Source of the DNA: JBCCSZ01 sp039821145
GTDB taxonomy: Bacteria > Bacteroidota > Bacteroidia > Chitinophagales > Saprospiraceae
Assembly (NCBI GenBank): GCA_039821145.1
Contig: JBCBOS010000032.1
Coordinates: forward strand, 20,466-84,465
Direction of reading: 5' to 3'
DNA: 64,000 bases
This document shows, piece by piece, positions 34,889 to 44,687 of the stretch; the stretch's first letter is position 1, and each line of letters opens with the position of its first letter. A program made the position numbers and the translations under genes. Below the pieces are notes generated by a model. It saw only the letters and a list, made by a program, of their open reading frames with translations. It was not told the origin of the DNA and ran no database searches.

Positions 34889-36301
34889 ATGCCAAAAGCT
34901 GCTAGCTCTATTTTACAATTCTGGTACGAGTGGACGATCCCGATGAAGGTCATGGGGTCCAGTTATCTCTATCAAAAAGCAGTCGTACTGACGAGAGTAC
35001 ATTTGTTGCTGCTTTGCTTTTCTCTGTTTTACATCTACGCCAAACTGGTGCTGGACCCAGAAAATGCGATTCCCTTTTACGTTCCCATTTCGGCAGCCGT
35101 CATGTTGATTTACATCTTCAAGAAACGCGGCAGTTTTGAATTGTCCGGCAACCTGTTGGCCATTTGCTTCTTCATGACACTGGCTCCCATGACATTTACC
35201 AGTGGTGGCTTGTATTCGGACAATCTTCTGTGGATGGGCGCCATTCCGTTCATCGCTTTTTTGTTTGCAGGTCGCTTCTCGGGCATTTTGTGGCTGGCAA
35301 GTCTGGAATTGTTCATCATCTATCTCTACAGATTGGAAATCAACAGCGACATTTCCTATCGGGATCAGATTGCAGGCTATCCGCCAGATTACTTTCTGGC
35401 CAGTTGGATGTTGCTTTTCGGAGTGTTTACCTTTATCGTCTATCTATTTGCCAAGGGAGAATCCCAGATTGTCCACCAATTGAGAGAAAATGAACTCCAA
35501 TTGATTCAGCAGAAGAACGAACTCTCAGAACAGGCCAAAGAACTCAAGGCCAATCAAAGAGAGTTGCAGGAGTTGAACGAAAACCTGGAGCATTTTACCT
35601 ATGCGGCTTCTCACGACCTGAAGGAACCGCTTCGAATGATCAAGATGTATACCCAGATGCTGCGCAAAAGTCTCAAAGGCAGACTGGATGGCAACGAGAC
35701 AGAATTCATGGGCTTTGTCACTGATGGCACAGAACGCATGCAGCGTCTGCTCGACGATTTGTTGCAGTATTCCAAACTCAAAAACTTCGATTCCATTCTC
35801 AAAGAGGTGGATTTCAATGATACCTTGCTCCTGGTGCAAAGCAATGTGGCAGGCAGTGTGAGAGAAAAGAACGCCAAAATTGTCATCGAAGGCAACTTCC
35901 CTGTGGTCATGGCCAATCCGACCTTGAGCATTCAGCTGTTTCAAAATCTGATCAGCAATGCCATCAAATTCAAGCATCCAGACAGAGACCCCATTGTGAG
36001 AGTGGGCATTCAGACCGATGAAGACACCCACACCATCAGCATTGCAGACAATGGCATTGGCATCCCAAAAGATTCTCAAGACAAGATCTTCGATGTATTT
36101 ACCAGACTGCATTCGCAGGCAGAGTATGAAGGGACGGGCATTGGATTGGCCACTTGCAAGAAGATCGTGCAGGCGATGAAAGGCGACATTTGGTTGGAAT
36201 CGGAGCAAGGCGAGGGCACCACCTTCTTCTTTACCGTGCCCAAAATCCACATCAGTCAAAAGAGAACCAGCAAAGCGGAGTTGAACATCTCTGCGGCCTA
36301 A
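34889..36301 (+). CDS. Membrane sensor histidine kinase
   Basis: The product has 470 residues. Six hydrophobic segments (between residues about 30 and 190) form an unnamed membrane sensor. A coiled coil follows (about 195-238), then HisKA with phospho-acceptor His242 in ASHDLKEPLR, and HATPase_c with the N box in LFQNLISNAIKF, DNGIGIP and GTGIGLATCKK. The SHDLKEPL form belongs to the bacteriophytochrome-like HPK group. No response regulator is adjacent, so it is an orphan kinase. It precedes the polysaccharide locus by 318 bases. Confidence 0.9.
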   Translation: MPKAASSILQFWYEWTIPMKVMGSSYLYQKAVVLTRVHLLLLCFSLFYIYAKLVLDPENAIPFYVPISAAVMLIYIFKKRGSFELSGNLLAICFFMTLAPMTFTSGGLYSDNLLWMGAIPFIAFLFAGRFSGILWLASLELFIIYLYRLEINSDISYRDQIAGYPPDYFLASWMLLFGVFTFIVYLFAKGESQIVHQLRENELQLIQQKNELSEQAKELKANQRELQELNENLEHFTYAASHDLKEPLRMIKMYTQMLRKSLKGRLDGNETEFMGFVTDGTERMQRLLDDLLQYSKLKNFDSILKEVDFNDTLLLVQSNVAGSVREKNAKIVIEGNFPVVMANPTLSIQLFQNLISNAIKFKHPDRDPIVRVGIQTDEDTHTISIADNGIGIPKDSQDKIFDVFTRLHSQAEYEGTGIGLATCKKIVQAMKGDIWLESEQGEGTTFFFTVPKIHISQKRTSKAELNISAA

Positions 36302-36619
36302 AAGAGCACGTTAGCATACTGTTTTTCCACTCCCCCTCTGGACAAACAAATGAGAAAAAAACGGCATGCGATGGAAAGATTTGTCACACAAAACAGAGAT
36401 GGTTCACAACAAAAACAAAAATAACATTCATCTTACCGCTGTATCATTTGCATACACCCTCAAAGTTCTGGCGAATAGGTAATTGCCTGCCAGCATCTTT
36501 CTACGAGAAAATACATCCATAGCCACAATCCCCCCTTTGTCGTTATCTCCCCGAATTTTCTTGTTCATTGTTGAATCCTCCCCGCCGTATCCAATACTGC
36601 TAATTAAATCAACGGATTC
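36302..36619. other. Intergenic region before polysaccharide locus
   Basis: I see no gene, hairpin or consensus -7 box in these 318 bases. The promoter of the polysaccharide locus probably lies here but is not recognisable by eye. Confidence 0.4.
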
Positions 36620-37690
36620 ATGAACAGTCTACTTTTACTTTCGATGGCTTGCGCCTTCAGCATTACGTACCTCTTGATCCCCTCCATCATCAACATCGCC
36701 GACCGAAAAAAAATCTTTGACGAACCGGGCGGCCGAAAAACCCACAAACGCCCCATTCCTGCACTGGGTGGCATTGCCATTTTTGCGGGCTTCCTCATTG
36801 CGCTCTTGTTGTTCATGGAAATCAACTTCCAAACCAACATGCGCTCCCTGACAGCAGCCGCTACCATGCTGGTACTGGTGGGCATCAAAGACGACCTCAT
36901 TGGAATATCTGCCTTGCAGAAGTTGTTCTTTCAGTGGATCATTGTCAGTTTGCTTTTCCAATTGGGCTTCAGTTTCGACGGGGTATTCGACTTGTCCTGG
37001 GCCGGACCACTCGTGGCGCCACTCAACTATGGCCTGACTTGCTTTTTTCTCCTGGGTCTCATCAATGCCTACAACCTCATCGATGGCGTCGATGGGCTGG
37101 CTGGTAGCCTCGGCGTTTGGAGTTGCCTGGCATTTGGCGGACTCTTTTACACCTTTGGCTTTGACAATCTCTGCCTCGTGTGTCTGTCACTGGCAGGCGC
37201 CCTATTGGCTTTTCTCCGATTCAATTTCCACCAGGCGAAAATCTTCATGGGAGATACGGGCTCCATGCTCATCGGCTTGATGTGCGGCATCTTCAGCCTG
37301 CTGCTGCTTCGATTGGATTTGCCCCAGAGTGCTCATACGTCTTTGTTGCCTGTGGCCTATGCCATCATTGCCGTTCCGGTTGTGGACTTGCTCCGGGTGT
37401 TTGTATGCCGAATGCTTCAGGGACATTCTCCCTTCAAAGCCGACCGCATCCACATCCATCATCTGTTGGGCAACATAGGATTCCATTCCGTAAAGATTTG
37501 CTTGTTGCTATTGGCTTTCCAATTTTGCCTATTCTTGGTGGCCTTGCAACTCCTTCCCCTCCTGTCTTGGTTTGCGGCCCTATCGGTCCTATTCATTTGC
37601 ACCTTGGCCTTCCTGCTGGGAGTCCAGTGGCTGCACCACCTAAAAGAAAAGAAGAGTGCCCCCCTCACATACAAACAATCCATCAAATAA
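36620..37690 (+). CDS. WecA/MraY-like initiating glycosyl-1-phosphate transferase
   Basis: The product has 356 residues with about 10 membrane helices. The family's acidic motifs are present: GIKDDLIG, NLIDGVDGLAG, IFMGDTGSM, and the late cytosolic ADRIHIHHLL. The N-terminal GGRKTHKRPIPALGG is typical. It transfers a sugar-1-phosphate, usually GlcNAc-1-P, from a UDP-sugar to undecaprenyl phosphate, starting the repeat unit at the inner membrane. As first gene of the locus it fits the initiating role of a Wzx/Wzy pathway. Confidence 0.92.
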   Translation: MNSLLLLSMACAFSITYLLIPSIINIADRKKIFDEPGGRKTHKRPIPALGGIAIFAGFLIALLLFMEINFQTNMRSLTAAATMLVLVGIKDDLIGISALQKLFFQWIIVSLLFQLGFSFDGVFDLSWAGPLVAPLNYGLTCFFLLGLINAYNLIDGVDGLAGSLGVWSCLAFGGLFYTFGFDNLCLVCLSLAGALLAFLRFNFHQAKIFMGDTGSMLIGLMCGIFSLLLLRLDLPQSAHTSLLPVAYAIIAVPVVDLLRVFVCRMLQGHSPFKADRIHIHHLLGNIGFHSVKICLLLLAFQFCLFLVALQLLPLLSWFAALSVLFICTLAFLLGVQWLHHLKEKKSAPLTYKQSIK

Positions 37691-37770
37691 TCTATCAATT
37701 TCACAGAACAAGTTTTCGGCCACCACAGGCCACCCCACTCCACCCGTAACTACGGAAATACAAATTAAAC

Positions 37771-38970
37771 ATGAGAACAGAAAAACTACAACTTGGCATC
37801 ATTGGAACCGTTGGGGTTCCCGCAAAATATGGAGGATTTGAAACCCTTGTCCACCAATTGATTCCAAGACTCAATCAGCGTTTTGACATCACCGTCTATT
37901 GCAGCAAAAAAGCCTACAGCGAAAGAGAAAGAATGAGTTCGTGGAAAGGCGCCAAATTGGAATACATCCCCCTACAAGCCAACGGCATGCAAAGTGTGCT
38001 CTACGATCTTTGGTCAGCCCTGCGCGCCCTGCGCCATTGCGATGTCCTATTGATCTTGGGCGTATCCGCCTGTCTGTTTTTGCCCTTTCTCAAACTGTTC
38101 AGCAGAAAAAAAATCATCGTCAACATCGACGGCCTCGAATGGCGCCGCCCCAAGTGGAACAAATTTGCCCGCTGGTTTTTGCTCGTCAGCGAACGCTTTG
38201 CTTGCAAATATGCCGACGAGATCGTCACCGACAATCGCATCCTCAAAGAATACGTCAAAATACGCTATCAGATAAACAGTCGCCTCATCGAATACGGTGC
38301 CGACCACAACGGCGCCATCCGGCCACTACAGCAGGACATCGAAAAGTATCCGTTCATCAGAAGAGCCTATACTTTCAAGGTCGCCCGCATCGAACCTGAA
38401 AACAACCTCCACCTCATCCTGGAGGCCTTTGCCAATGTGCCCAGACAAACCCTGGTCATCGTCGGCAACTGGAGCAACAGCAACTACGGAAGCATGCTGC
38501 GCGAGAAGTACCAACGGATGGACAACATCCATTTGTTCGACCCCATCTACAATGCCCGCGAGCTCAATCTGTTGCGCTCCAATGCCTCGCTCTATGTCCA
38601 CGGACACAGCGCAGGAGGGACCAATCCATCTTTGGTGGAAGCCATGTACTTGGGACTGCCCATCCTGTCTTTCGACGTGATCTACAACCGGGTCACCACC
38701 AACAACCAGGCAATCTACTTCGACAAGGTGAATGACTTGTACCACATCCTGCAAAAGCTGCATCAATATCCCTTGATCACAGTGGCAAAGCAAATGAAGG
38801 CCTTTGCAGACAAAGCCTATTTGTGGGAACACATTGCCATGAAATACGCCAAGCTCATCGAAGGACAGGAGGCCTCCATTGCCTCCCTCTTGCGCCACGA
38901 GCACCAACAATTGCCCAACCGAAAAAACCGAATCAGACAGCAGGCCCTGCCCAAGGCTGTCAACGAATAG
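37771..38970 (+). CDS. DUF1972 glycosyltransferase (rhamnosyltransferase-like)
   Basis: The product has 399 residues. A DUF1972 N-terminal domain (GIIGTVGVPAKYGGFETLV, about residues 9-27; NIDGLEWRRPKW in the middle) is followed by a GT4-type C-terminal domain (ARIEPENNLHLILEAF, then GHSAGGTNPSLVEAM with the nucleotide-sugar-binding Glu). Family members such as streptococcal Cps2T/WchF add the second sugar, often rhamnose, to the lipid-linked first sugar. That role fits its place right after the initiating transferase. The actual sugar is unknown. Confidence 0.9.
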   Translation: MRTEKLQLGIIGTVGVPAKYGGFETLVHQLIPRLNQRFDITVYCSKKAYSERERMSSWKGAKLEYIPLQANGMQSVLYDLWSALRALRHCDVLLILGVSACLFLPFLKLFSRKKIIVNIDGLEWRRPKWNKFARWFLLVSERFACKYADEIVTDNRILKEYVKIRYQINSRLIEYGADHNGAIRPLQQDIEKYPFIRRAYTFKVARIEPENNLHLILEAFANVPRQTLVIVGNWSNSNYGSMLREKYQRMDNIHLFDPIYNARELNLLRSNASLYVHGHSAGGTNPSLVEAMYLGLPILSFDVIYNRVTTNNQAIYFDKVNDLYHILQKLHQYPLITVAKQMKAFADKAYLWEHIAMKYAKLIEGQEASIASLLRHEHQQLPNRKNRIRQQALPKAVNE

Positions 38971-39029
38971 ATTGTACACACAATTTTCAAGCTTACCACC
39001 AACCATGAGAACTACTACACATACCAAAC

Positions 39030-40946
39030 ATGACCGATCAATTAAACTCGAAAAAGATGTTCAACCTAGCACACAAGATCAACTTATTGACGATCACTTC
39101 TCTGGGGGTGTTCCTATTGGCCACCACCCAGTTTGACAGTTCTCCCTCCCAGAAAGGAGGTATGCTCAACCAGCAATCCGATGGCAGCTGCCAGTGCAGC
39201 CGACAGGCTGATTCCTTGGCATTGGTCGATTTTTACGCCCGCACCAATGGCCCCACTTGGAAAAACAAATGGGACCTTGGCCAACCCATTGACAAATGGT
39301 ATGGGGTGGTTCTCAACGAGCAGCAATGCGTCCGATGTCTCGACATGGATGGCGATCCAAATTGCACCACCAAAAAATCGGGGGGCAATCAACTGAGCGG
39401 CATCCTGCCCGACTTGCAATTGCCCCAGCTCGAATTTCTGTCCTTGGGCTCCAATAAGCTCGGTGGCATCGTTCCCAATTTCCATTGCCTGCCACAATTG
39501 AAAGTCTTGCACCTCTCTTCCAATTTGCTGGAAGGGGACATCCCGGATTTTCAAAACTTGTCCCGACTGGTATCGTTGGAATTGGATTACAACCAACTGG
39601 GGGGCAACATTCCCAACTTTCGAAAGTTGCCCAAGTTGCAAAACCTTTACCTCAATAACAATCAACTGGAAGGAGACATCCCCCCTCTTGAATACCTCTC
39701 GGACCTGAAGCACTTCATCGTCCACAAAAACCAATTGGTGGGCGAGATTCCAGACTTTCGCTACAATCCAAAACTGCGATTGGTGCGCCTGGCCTCCAAC
39801 CGACTCAAAGGGGAAATCCCAGACTTTTCTGCTTTTGGTGATTTGAAATTCGTCGATCTATCCGACAATGAACTGCAAGGCAACATTCCGGATTTTTCGC
39901 AAAATAGCCAACTCAAAACACTGCTGCTCAACGACAACAAACTCAAGGGCAGTCAATTGGCCAGTGAGCAAATTACCCAGCAGCTGGAGTATTTTTCCAT
40001 TTCCAAAAATCAGCTCGACATCGAGGACTTGCAAAAACTGGCGGTCAAAGGACGGGAATTGACAGAGTACGACTTGCAAAAGATTGGAGGCAACGATACC
40101 TTGATTCGCCTTCAACCCAAGGAAGATTTGTTGCTCCTGCCCAATGTCAGCGAAGCAGTCGCCGACAACCAATACTACTGGTACAAGGACGACTCTCTTC
40201 AACAACAAAGTCAAGATCCTGCTTTTTTCATCGAGGAGGCCAATCGGGACGCACAAGGAGTGTATCACTGTGAAATCACCCATCCGGATTATCCTGGTTT
40301 CCGGCTGATGACACCGACGACCACCATCATGTTGGCCAGCAAGACCGAGGGTGCGCCTGTTGCCCAAGTTGCTCCGGTGGCCAAAGAAGATGCCTTTCGA
40401 TTTGTGCGCCAGGACAAGCCATATCTACTCAACGTCATTGGCAATGATGAGTGGAGCAAAGAGCGGCCTTGGAAGGTAGAGGTGTTGAGTGAGCCACAGT
40501 TTGGGTATGTGGCCCAAAGTGGCATTGGCAATCTGCGCTTTTTCGCCCCGCCGGGCTTCGAAGGGAGCACCGAGTTTGAATACCAATTGTGCTATTTGGG
40601 AGAGACATCCAATTGCAGCAAGAGCAAAGTCAGAATAGATATACAAGCCGGGTTGGATACGCCACCCTATGTCGTTCAGGGATTGCTGACGCCCAACGGA
40701 GATGGACGGGAAGATCGCTTCCGGGTCAAGATATTTGAAGAGCACCCAGAATACCTGGAGCAAAGCGAATTTGCCGTCTACGATGCCAAGGGAAGTCTGG
40801 TATTTCGACAAGCTCCCTTTGAAAACAACTGGGCTGGCACCTACATGAATACAGAGCAAAGCCTGGCCAGCGGGGCGTACTTTTATGTCATCCGCACCCG
40901 CTTGCACACCTTCAGTTCGAGGGGAACGCTCAGCATCATCAGATAA
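39030..40946 (+). CDS. Leucine-rich-repeat protein with T9SS type B sorting domain
   Basis: The product has up to 638 residues; an internal ATG at 39057 (MFNLAHKINLLTITSLGVFL) gives a better signal peptide. A Cys-rich cap (CQCSRQADSLALVDFYARTNGP then CVRCLDMDGD) leads into about 9 plant-type LRRs of 22-24 residues (residues about 115-320, pattern LxxNxLxGxIPxF). A middle Ig-like region with YYWYKDDS and YHCEITHPDY follows. The last 90 residues form the gliding-motility-associated C-terminal domain (GLLTPNGDGREDRF, FAVYDAKGSLVFR, SGAYFYVIRT), which directs secretion through T9SS. A secreted cell-surface protein encoded inside a glycan locus is unusual. It may bind or be anchored by the glycan. 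Confidence 0.9.
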   Translation: MTDQLNSKKMFNLAHKINLLTITSLGVFLLATTQFDSSPSQKGGMLNQQSDGSCQCSRQADSLALVDFYARTNGPTWKNKWDLGQPIDKWYGVVLNEQQCVRCLDMDGDPNCTTKKSGGNQLSGILPDLQLPQLEFLSLGSNKLGGIVPNFHCLPQLKVLHLSSNLLEGDIPDFQNLSRLVSLELDYNQLGGNIPNFRKLPKLQNLYLNNNQLEGDIPPLEYLSDLKHFIVHKNQLVGEIPDFRYNPKLRLVRLASNRLKGEIPDFSAFGDLKFVDLSDNELQGNIPDFSQNSQLKTLLLNDNKLKGSQLASEQITQQLEYFSISKNQLDIEDLQKLAVKGRELTEYDLQKIGGNDTLIRLQPKEDLLLLPNVSEAVADNQYYWYKDDSLQQQSQDPAFFIEEANRDAQGVYHCEITHPDYPGFRLMTPTTTIMLASKTEGAPVAQVAPVAKEDAFRFVRQDKPYLLNVIGNDEWSKERPWKVEVLSEPQFGYVAQSGIGNLRFFAPPGFEGSTEFEYQLCYLGETSNCSKSKVRIDIQAGLDTPPYVVQGLLTPNGDGREDRFRVKIFEEHPEYLEQSEFAVYDAKGSLVFRQAPFENNWAGTYMNTEQSLASGAYFYVIRTRLHTFSSRGTLSIIR

Positions 40947-41076
40947 CACATGCAAAAAATCGCTTATGCATCTACAATGGCTGTTACACTTTTTCTGGAG
41001 CTGTCTACAGCAAATGCAAAGGAGGAAGTTTCCAGCTTGTAAAAACAAAAGAATGGCGTAAATATTGACACTCGCT

Positions 41077-41106
41077 AAGCAGGTACTCAAAGTTGGGTGC
41101 CTGCTT
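41077..41106 (+). terminator. Hairpin after LRR gene
   Basis: AAGCAGGTAC (41077-41086) pairs with GTGCCTGCTT (41097-41106) with one wobble and a 10-base loop. The T run after it is weak. It could end the first part of the locus before the Wzz-like gene. Confidence 0.4.
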
Positions 41107-41152
41107 ATTGTTTCATGCCCAAAAAACAAGACAAGAATTCGTTGCCCTCTGA

Positions 41153-42244
41153 ATGGACAAAGGCAAGCACAACATAGCGTATGAGCCGAAACTCGATGAG
41201 ATTTCGCTCAGGGATCTTATTCTAAAGATACAGGAGTACCTTTGGCTGCCCTTGCGGTATTGGTACTGGTTGGTGTTGGCTGCCTTGCCCTTGGGCATCT
41301 ACAATTACTACAGCTTCAGCAAGATCAAACCAACCTATGGGGTGCGGGTATCCTTGTTTGTCAAAACCCGGCAAAGCATCAAGGACAATGCCCTGACGGC
41401 ACAGATATTTGCGCGCTATGCAGCTGCCAGTTCGGCAGTGGAAAACACCCTTGGCAAGCGGGTGAGCATCAGCGGCAGAGAAGACTTTATGATCAATCAC
41501 TATCTGGAGTCTTTCTTTTTCTACAAACCCGAAGAGCTACCGCCGTCCATCCCAGCCGATTTCCAATTTGCCCATATGCAGGTCGATTCCTTCAATCTAC
41601 AGGAGCGACAAGTGTACAATCAAATCGTGCGAAAGGCCTCCACTCCCAAGCGAGACTTTACCGATGGCTTTGTCAGTTCTTCCATCGACACCAAGCTTGG
41701 CTTCATCACCATCAACTTCTCCTCTCCCACCGAGGAGCTGTCCCTCCGCTTCATAGAGACCATGCAAAAGGCCATGCAAGAACTCTACATTCGCAACACA
41801 CTGTACGGCAAAAAGGAAGCGGTCGAACACCTCAGAGAAAAGGCAGACTCCCTAAAATATGAATTCGATGAGTCTTTCAATGTTCTGCTGCGCTACCGGG
41901 ACCAATATGCCGAAAGGATGAAAGACGACGTCAAAAAGCGGAGTACCAGAAGTTTGGGACGCAAAATCCAACGCCTGGAAATCAACACAGATCTCCTCAA
42001 GGATCGCTACCTGGATACAACCGAAAAGCTCAAATCGGCCGAAATCGACATGTACAATGCCACGCCCACCATTCACATTGCAGAAAAGACCCTTCCACAA
42101 ATGACTCCTTACCAGCCTTCCGTCATCATGGCCACTGCCAAAGGCGCCATCATCGGGATGGCCCTGGTGCTTTTTCTGTTGCTGTTCCGAAAGATCTACC
42201 AGGACATTTTGAACGAACGACTGCCAAGTCCTGCCAACAAATGA
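41153..42244 (+). CDS. Wzz-like polysaccharide chain-length determinant
   Basis: The product has 363 residues. A membrane helix near residues 36-54 and another near 322-346 flank a large periplasmic part with helices (about 225-300, EAVEHLREKADSLKYEFDES). This is the polysaccharide co-polymerase layout. There is no C-terminal tyrosine-kinase domain, so it belongs to the Wzz type rather than the BY-kinase type. The usual Pro-rich motif before the second helix is only partly seen (QMTPYQPSVIM). It should set glycan chain length with the Wzy-like polymerase at 50679. Confidence 0.85.
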   Translation: MDKGKHNIAYEPKLDEISLRDLILKIQEYLWLPLRYWYWLVLAALPLGIYNYYSFSKIKPTYGVRVSLFVKTRQSIKDNALTAQIFARYAAASSAVENTLGKRVSISGREDFMINHYLESFFFYKPEELPPSIPADFQFAHMQVDSFNLQERQVYNQIVRKASTPKRDFTDGFVSSSIDTKLGFITINFSSPTEELSLRFIETMQKAMQELYIRNTLYGKKEAVEHLREKADSLKYEFDESFNVLLRYRDQYAERMKDDVKKRSTRSLGRKIQRLEINTDLLKDRYLDTTEKLKSAEIDMYNATPTIHIAEKTLPQMTPYQPSVIMATAKGAIIGMALVLFLLLFRKIYQDILNERLPSPANK

Positions 42245-42424
42245 TTGATTTCAGACATGTATTCATAGGGCTTGTCACCATTTTTGCCAGCTCCGGCATG
42301 CAGCTCGTTCGCAAAAGTCATTTCTTACCCATCGCAACCCTCCTAGTATTCCAAACACAATTGCAAAGATCAAATGCCCCGCAACCATAAGAAGAGCGTT
42401 GCAGAGCACCAAAAACTACGATTC

Positions 42425-43471
42425 ATGTTAGACTTAAATGGTAAGTCCATCCTGGTAACGGGTGGGACTGGCTCCTTCGGAAAAAAACTTATTGGGACTT
42501 TACTCCACAAATTTCCAAAAATCAAAAAACTGCTCATCTATTCCCGCGACGAGCTCAAGCAGTTTGAGATGTCACAAACCTTTTCTCCAGCCAAACACTC
42601 CTGTTTGAGATTTTTGCTGGGAGACATTCGCGACAGAGAGCGCTTCATCCGCGCTTGCGAGGGCATCGACATCATTGTACACGCAGCGGCCCTCAAACAG
42701 GTTCCTGCCGCCGAGTACAATCCCTTTGAATTCATCAAGACCAACATCATCGGGGCGCAAAACATCATTGATGCCTGTATGGCCAATAATGTGCAGCGCG
42801 TCGTGGCGCTGTCTACCGACAAGGCGGCAGCTCCCATCAATTTGTACGGTGCCACCAAACTGTGTTCCGACAAACTGTTCGTAGCGGCCAACAACATGCG
42901 AGGCAGTCGGGAACTGCAATTTTCCGTCGTTCGCTATGGCAACGTCATTGGTTCGCGTGGTTCTGTCATTCCGTTTTTTCTCAAAAAACGCCAGGAAGGA
43001 CAGCTTCCCATCACACATCCAGATATGACCCGCTTCAACATTTCGCTGGAGGATGCAGTCAATATGGTACTGTTTGCTTTGGAGCATGCCATCGGTGGCG
43101 AAATATTCGTCCCAAAAATTCCTTCGTACAAGATCACAGATGTCGCCCAGGCCATTGGTCCGGACTGTGAGCATCCCGTCATCGGCATCCGCCCTGGGGA
43201 AAAGCTGCACGAAGAAATGATCACCGTGGCCGACTCCATCCACACCATCGAAATCGACGACTACTACGTCATTTGTCCAGCCAATCTGACCTATCTGGGC
43301 CGAGACAAGTCAGACTACGCCCGACACTACGGTGGCCAAGAGGTAGCCGAAGGCTTTTGCTACAACTCTGGCGACAATACCGAATGGCTGACCGTGGAAG
43401 ACCTGCGGGAGCAAATCCGGCAGCATGTGGACCCAAATTTCTCGATTCCGGTACCAGCCGCAGTCGTCTGA
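42425..43471 (+). CDS. pseB: UDP-GlcNAc 4,6-dehydratase (inverting), PseB
   Basis: The product has 348 residues from MLDLNGKSILVTGG; the frame is open 17 codons further up, without merit. SDR-extended fold: NAD loop TGGTGSFGKKL, Lys in the SxxK-like STDKAA motif typical of PseB/FlaA1, and YGATK. HPDMTRFNIS and DDYYVICP match PseB. It converts UDP-GlcNAc to the 4-keto-6-deoxy-L-arabino sugar, the first step of pseudaminic acid synthesis. It is followed by pseC with 34 bases between, then F, G, H and I in order. Confidence 0.95.
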   Translation: MLDLNGKSILVTGGTGSFGKKLIGTLLHKFPKIKKLLIYSRDELKQFEMSQTFSPAKHSCLRFLLGDIRDRERFIRACEGIDIIVHAAALKQVPAAEYNPFEFIKTNIIGAQNIIDACMANNVQRVVALSTDKAAAPINLYGATKLCSDKLFVAANNMRGSRELQFSVVRYGNVIGSRGSVIPFFLKKRQEGQLPITHPDMTRFNISLEDAVNMVLFALEHAIGGEIFVPKIPSYKITDVAQAIGPDCEHPVIGIRPGEKLHEEMITVADSIHTIEIDDYYVICPANLTYLGRDKSDYARHYGGQEVAEGFCYNSGDNTEWLTVEDLREQIRQHVDPNFSIPVPAAVV

Positions 43472-43505
43472 TGCTCCTCTTTCAAAGCAGATAAAACCAC
43501 CAAGG

Positions 43506-44672
43506 ATGGTCAATACACCAACCAGAAAAGTCATTCCTTATGGCCGTCAGTCCATCTCTCCCAACGACATCGAAGCAGTGGTGCAGGTGTTGCAAGGAGA
43601 CTGGCTGACCCAAGGACCACTCATCGCTCAATTTGAGGCTGCCTTTGCCGATTATGTCGATGCAAAATACGCTGTCGCCGTCAGCAATGGCACCACAGCC
43701 CTGCACTTATCGGCCCTGGCGCTGGGGGTAAATGAGCAAAGCAAAGTGCTGACCACGCCCATCACCTTTGCCGCCTCGGCCAATTGCATCCGCTACTGTG
43801 GCGGAGAGGTTGCATTTGCAGACATTGATCCAGCCACTGCCTTGATCGATTTGGCAGCGGTGCGGCGGGAATTGGAGGCAGCACCAGCGGGTACCTTCGA
43901 CGGAATGGTATTGGTCGATTTTGCCGGGCAGGCAGTCGATCTGGAAGCTTTTCGGGAATTGGCCGACGAATTTGGCCTGTGGATCATTCAGGATTCCTGT
44001 CACTCGCCCGGCGGCTTTTTCACCGATCGCAAAGGCAACACCCAAAGGTGTGGCAACGGAAATTTTGCAGACCTGGCCATTTTCTCCTTTCATCCCGTCA
44101 AGCACATTGCCTGTGGAGAAGGGGGAATGGTCACGACCAACGATCCAGAGATTTACGAAAAACTGTGCATGCTGCGGACACATGGCATTACCAAAGATCC
44201 CCAAAAAATGCACGAGCAACACGGGGGTTGGTATTACGAAATGCAGGAATTGGGCTACAACTATCGGCTGACCGATATGCAATGTGCCCTCGGCCTGTCC
44301 CAACTCTCTCGCGCCGAGCAAGGCATTGCCCGCCGCCAAGAGCTGGCAGCGCAGTACGACGCTTTTTTGGCCCCCATGGGCATCAAGCGGTTTCACCAGC
44401 CCCGCGATCCCGGCCATGCCTTTCACCTCTATGTCGTAGAGTTGGAGGAGCGCGACCAAGTGTACCAGCAATTGCGAGAAGCAGGCATCTACGCACAAGT
44501 TCACTACATCCCACTGCACCAGATGCCCTACTACCAAAAGCGCCAAAAGCCCAGACATCTCCCCCATGCCGAGGCCTATTACAGGCGTTGTCTGAGTCTT
44601 CCGATGTACCCAGGCCTGACCGATGAGGAACAGGACTTTGTCATCCGAACGCTCTTATCCTGTATTCAATAA
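43506..44672 (+). CDS. pseC: PseC aminotransferase
   Basis: The product has 388 residues from MVNTPTRKVIPYGRQ; an upstream in-frame start at 43425 would lie inside pseB. DegT/DnrJ/EryC1 fold with the PLP Lys199 in FHPVKHIACGEGG, plus ISPNDIEAVVQVLQGDWLTQGP near the N-terminus and YNYRLTDMQCALG. It aminates C4 of the PseB product to UDP-4-amino-4,6-dideoxy-beta-L-AltNAc. pseF follows after 15 bases. Confidence 0.95.
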   Translation: MVNTPTRKVIPYGRQSISPNDIEAVVQVLQGDWLTQGPLIAQFEAAFADYVDAKYAVAVSNGTTALHLSALALGVNEQSKVLTTPITFAASANCIRYCGGEVAFADIDPATALIDLAAVRRELEAAPAGTFDGMVLVDFAGQAVDLEAFRELADEFGLWIIQDSCHSPGGFFTDRKGNTQRCGNGNFADLAIFSFHPVKHIACGEGGMVTTNDPEIYEKLCMLRTHGITKDPQKMHEQHGGWYYEMQELGYNYRLTDMQCALGLSQLSRAEQGIARRQELAAQYDAFLAPMGIKRFHQPRDPGHAFHLYVVELEERDQVYQQLREAGIYAQVHYIPLHQMPYYQKRQKPRHLPHAEAYYRRCLSLPMYPGLTDEEQDFVIRTLLSCIQ

Positions 44673-44687
44673 ACCACCATTACAACC

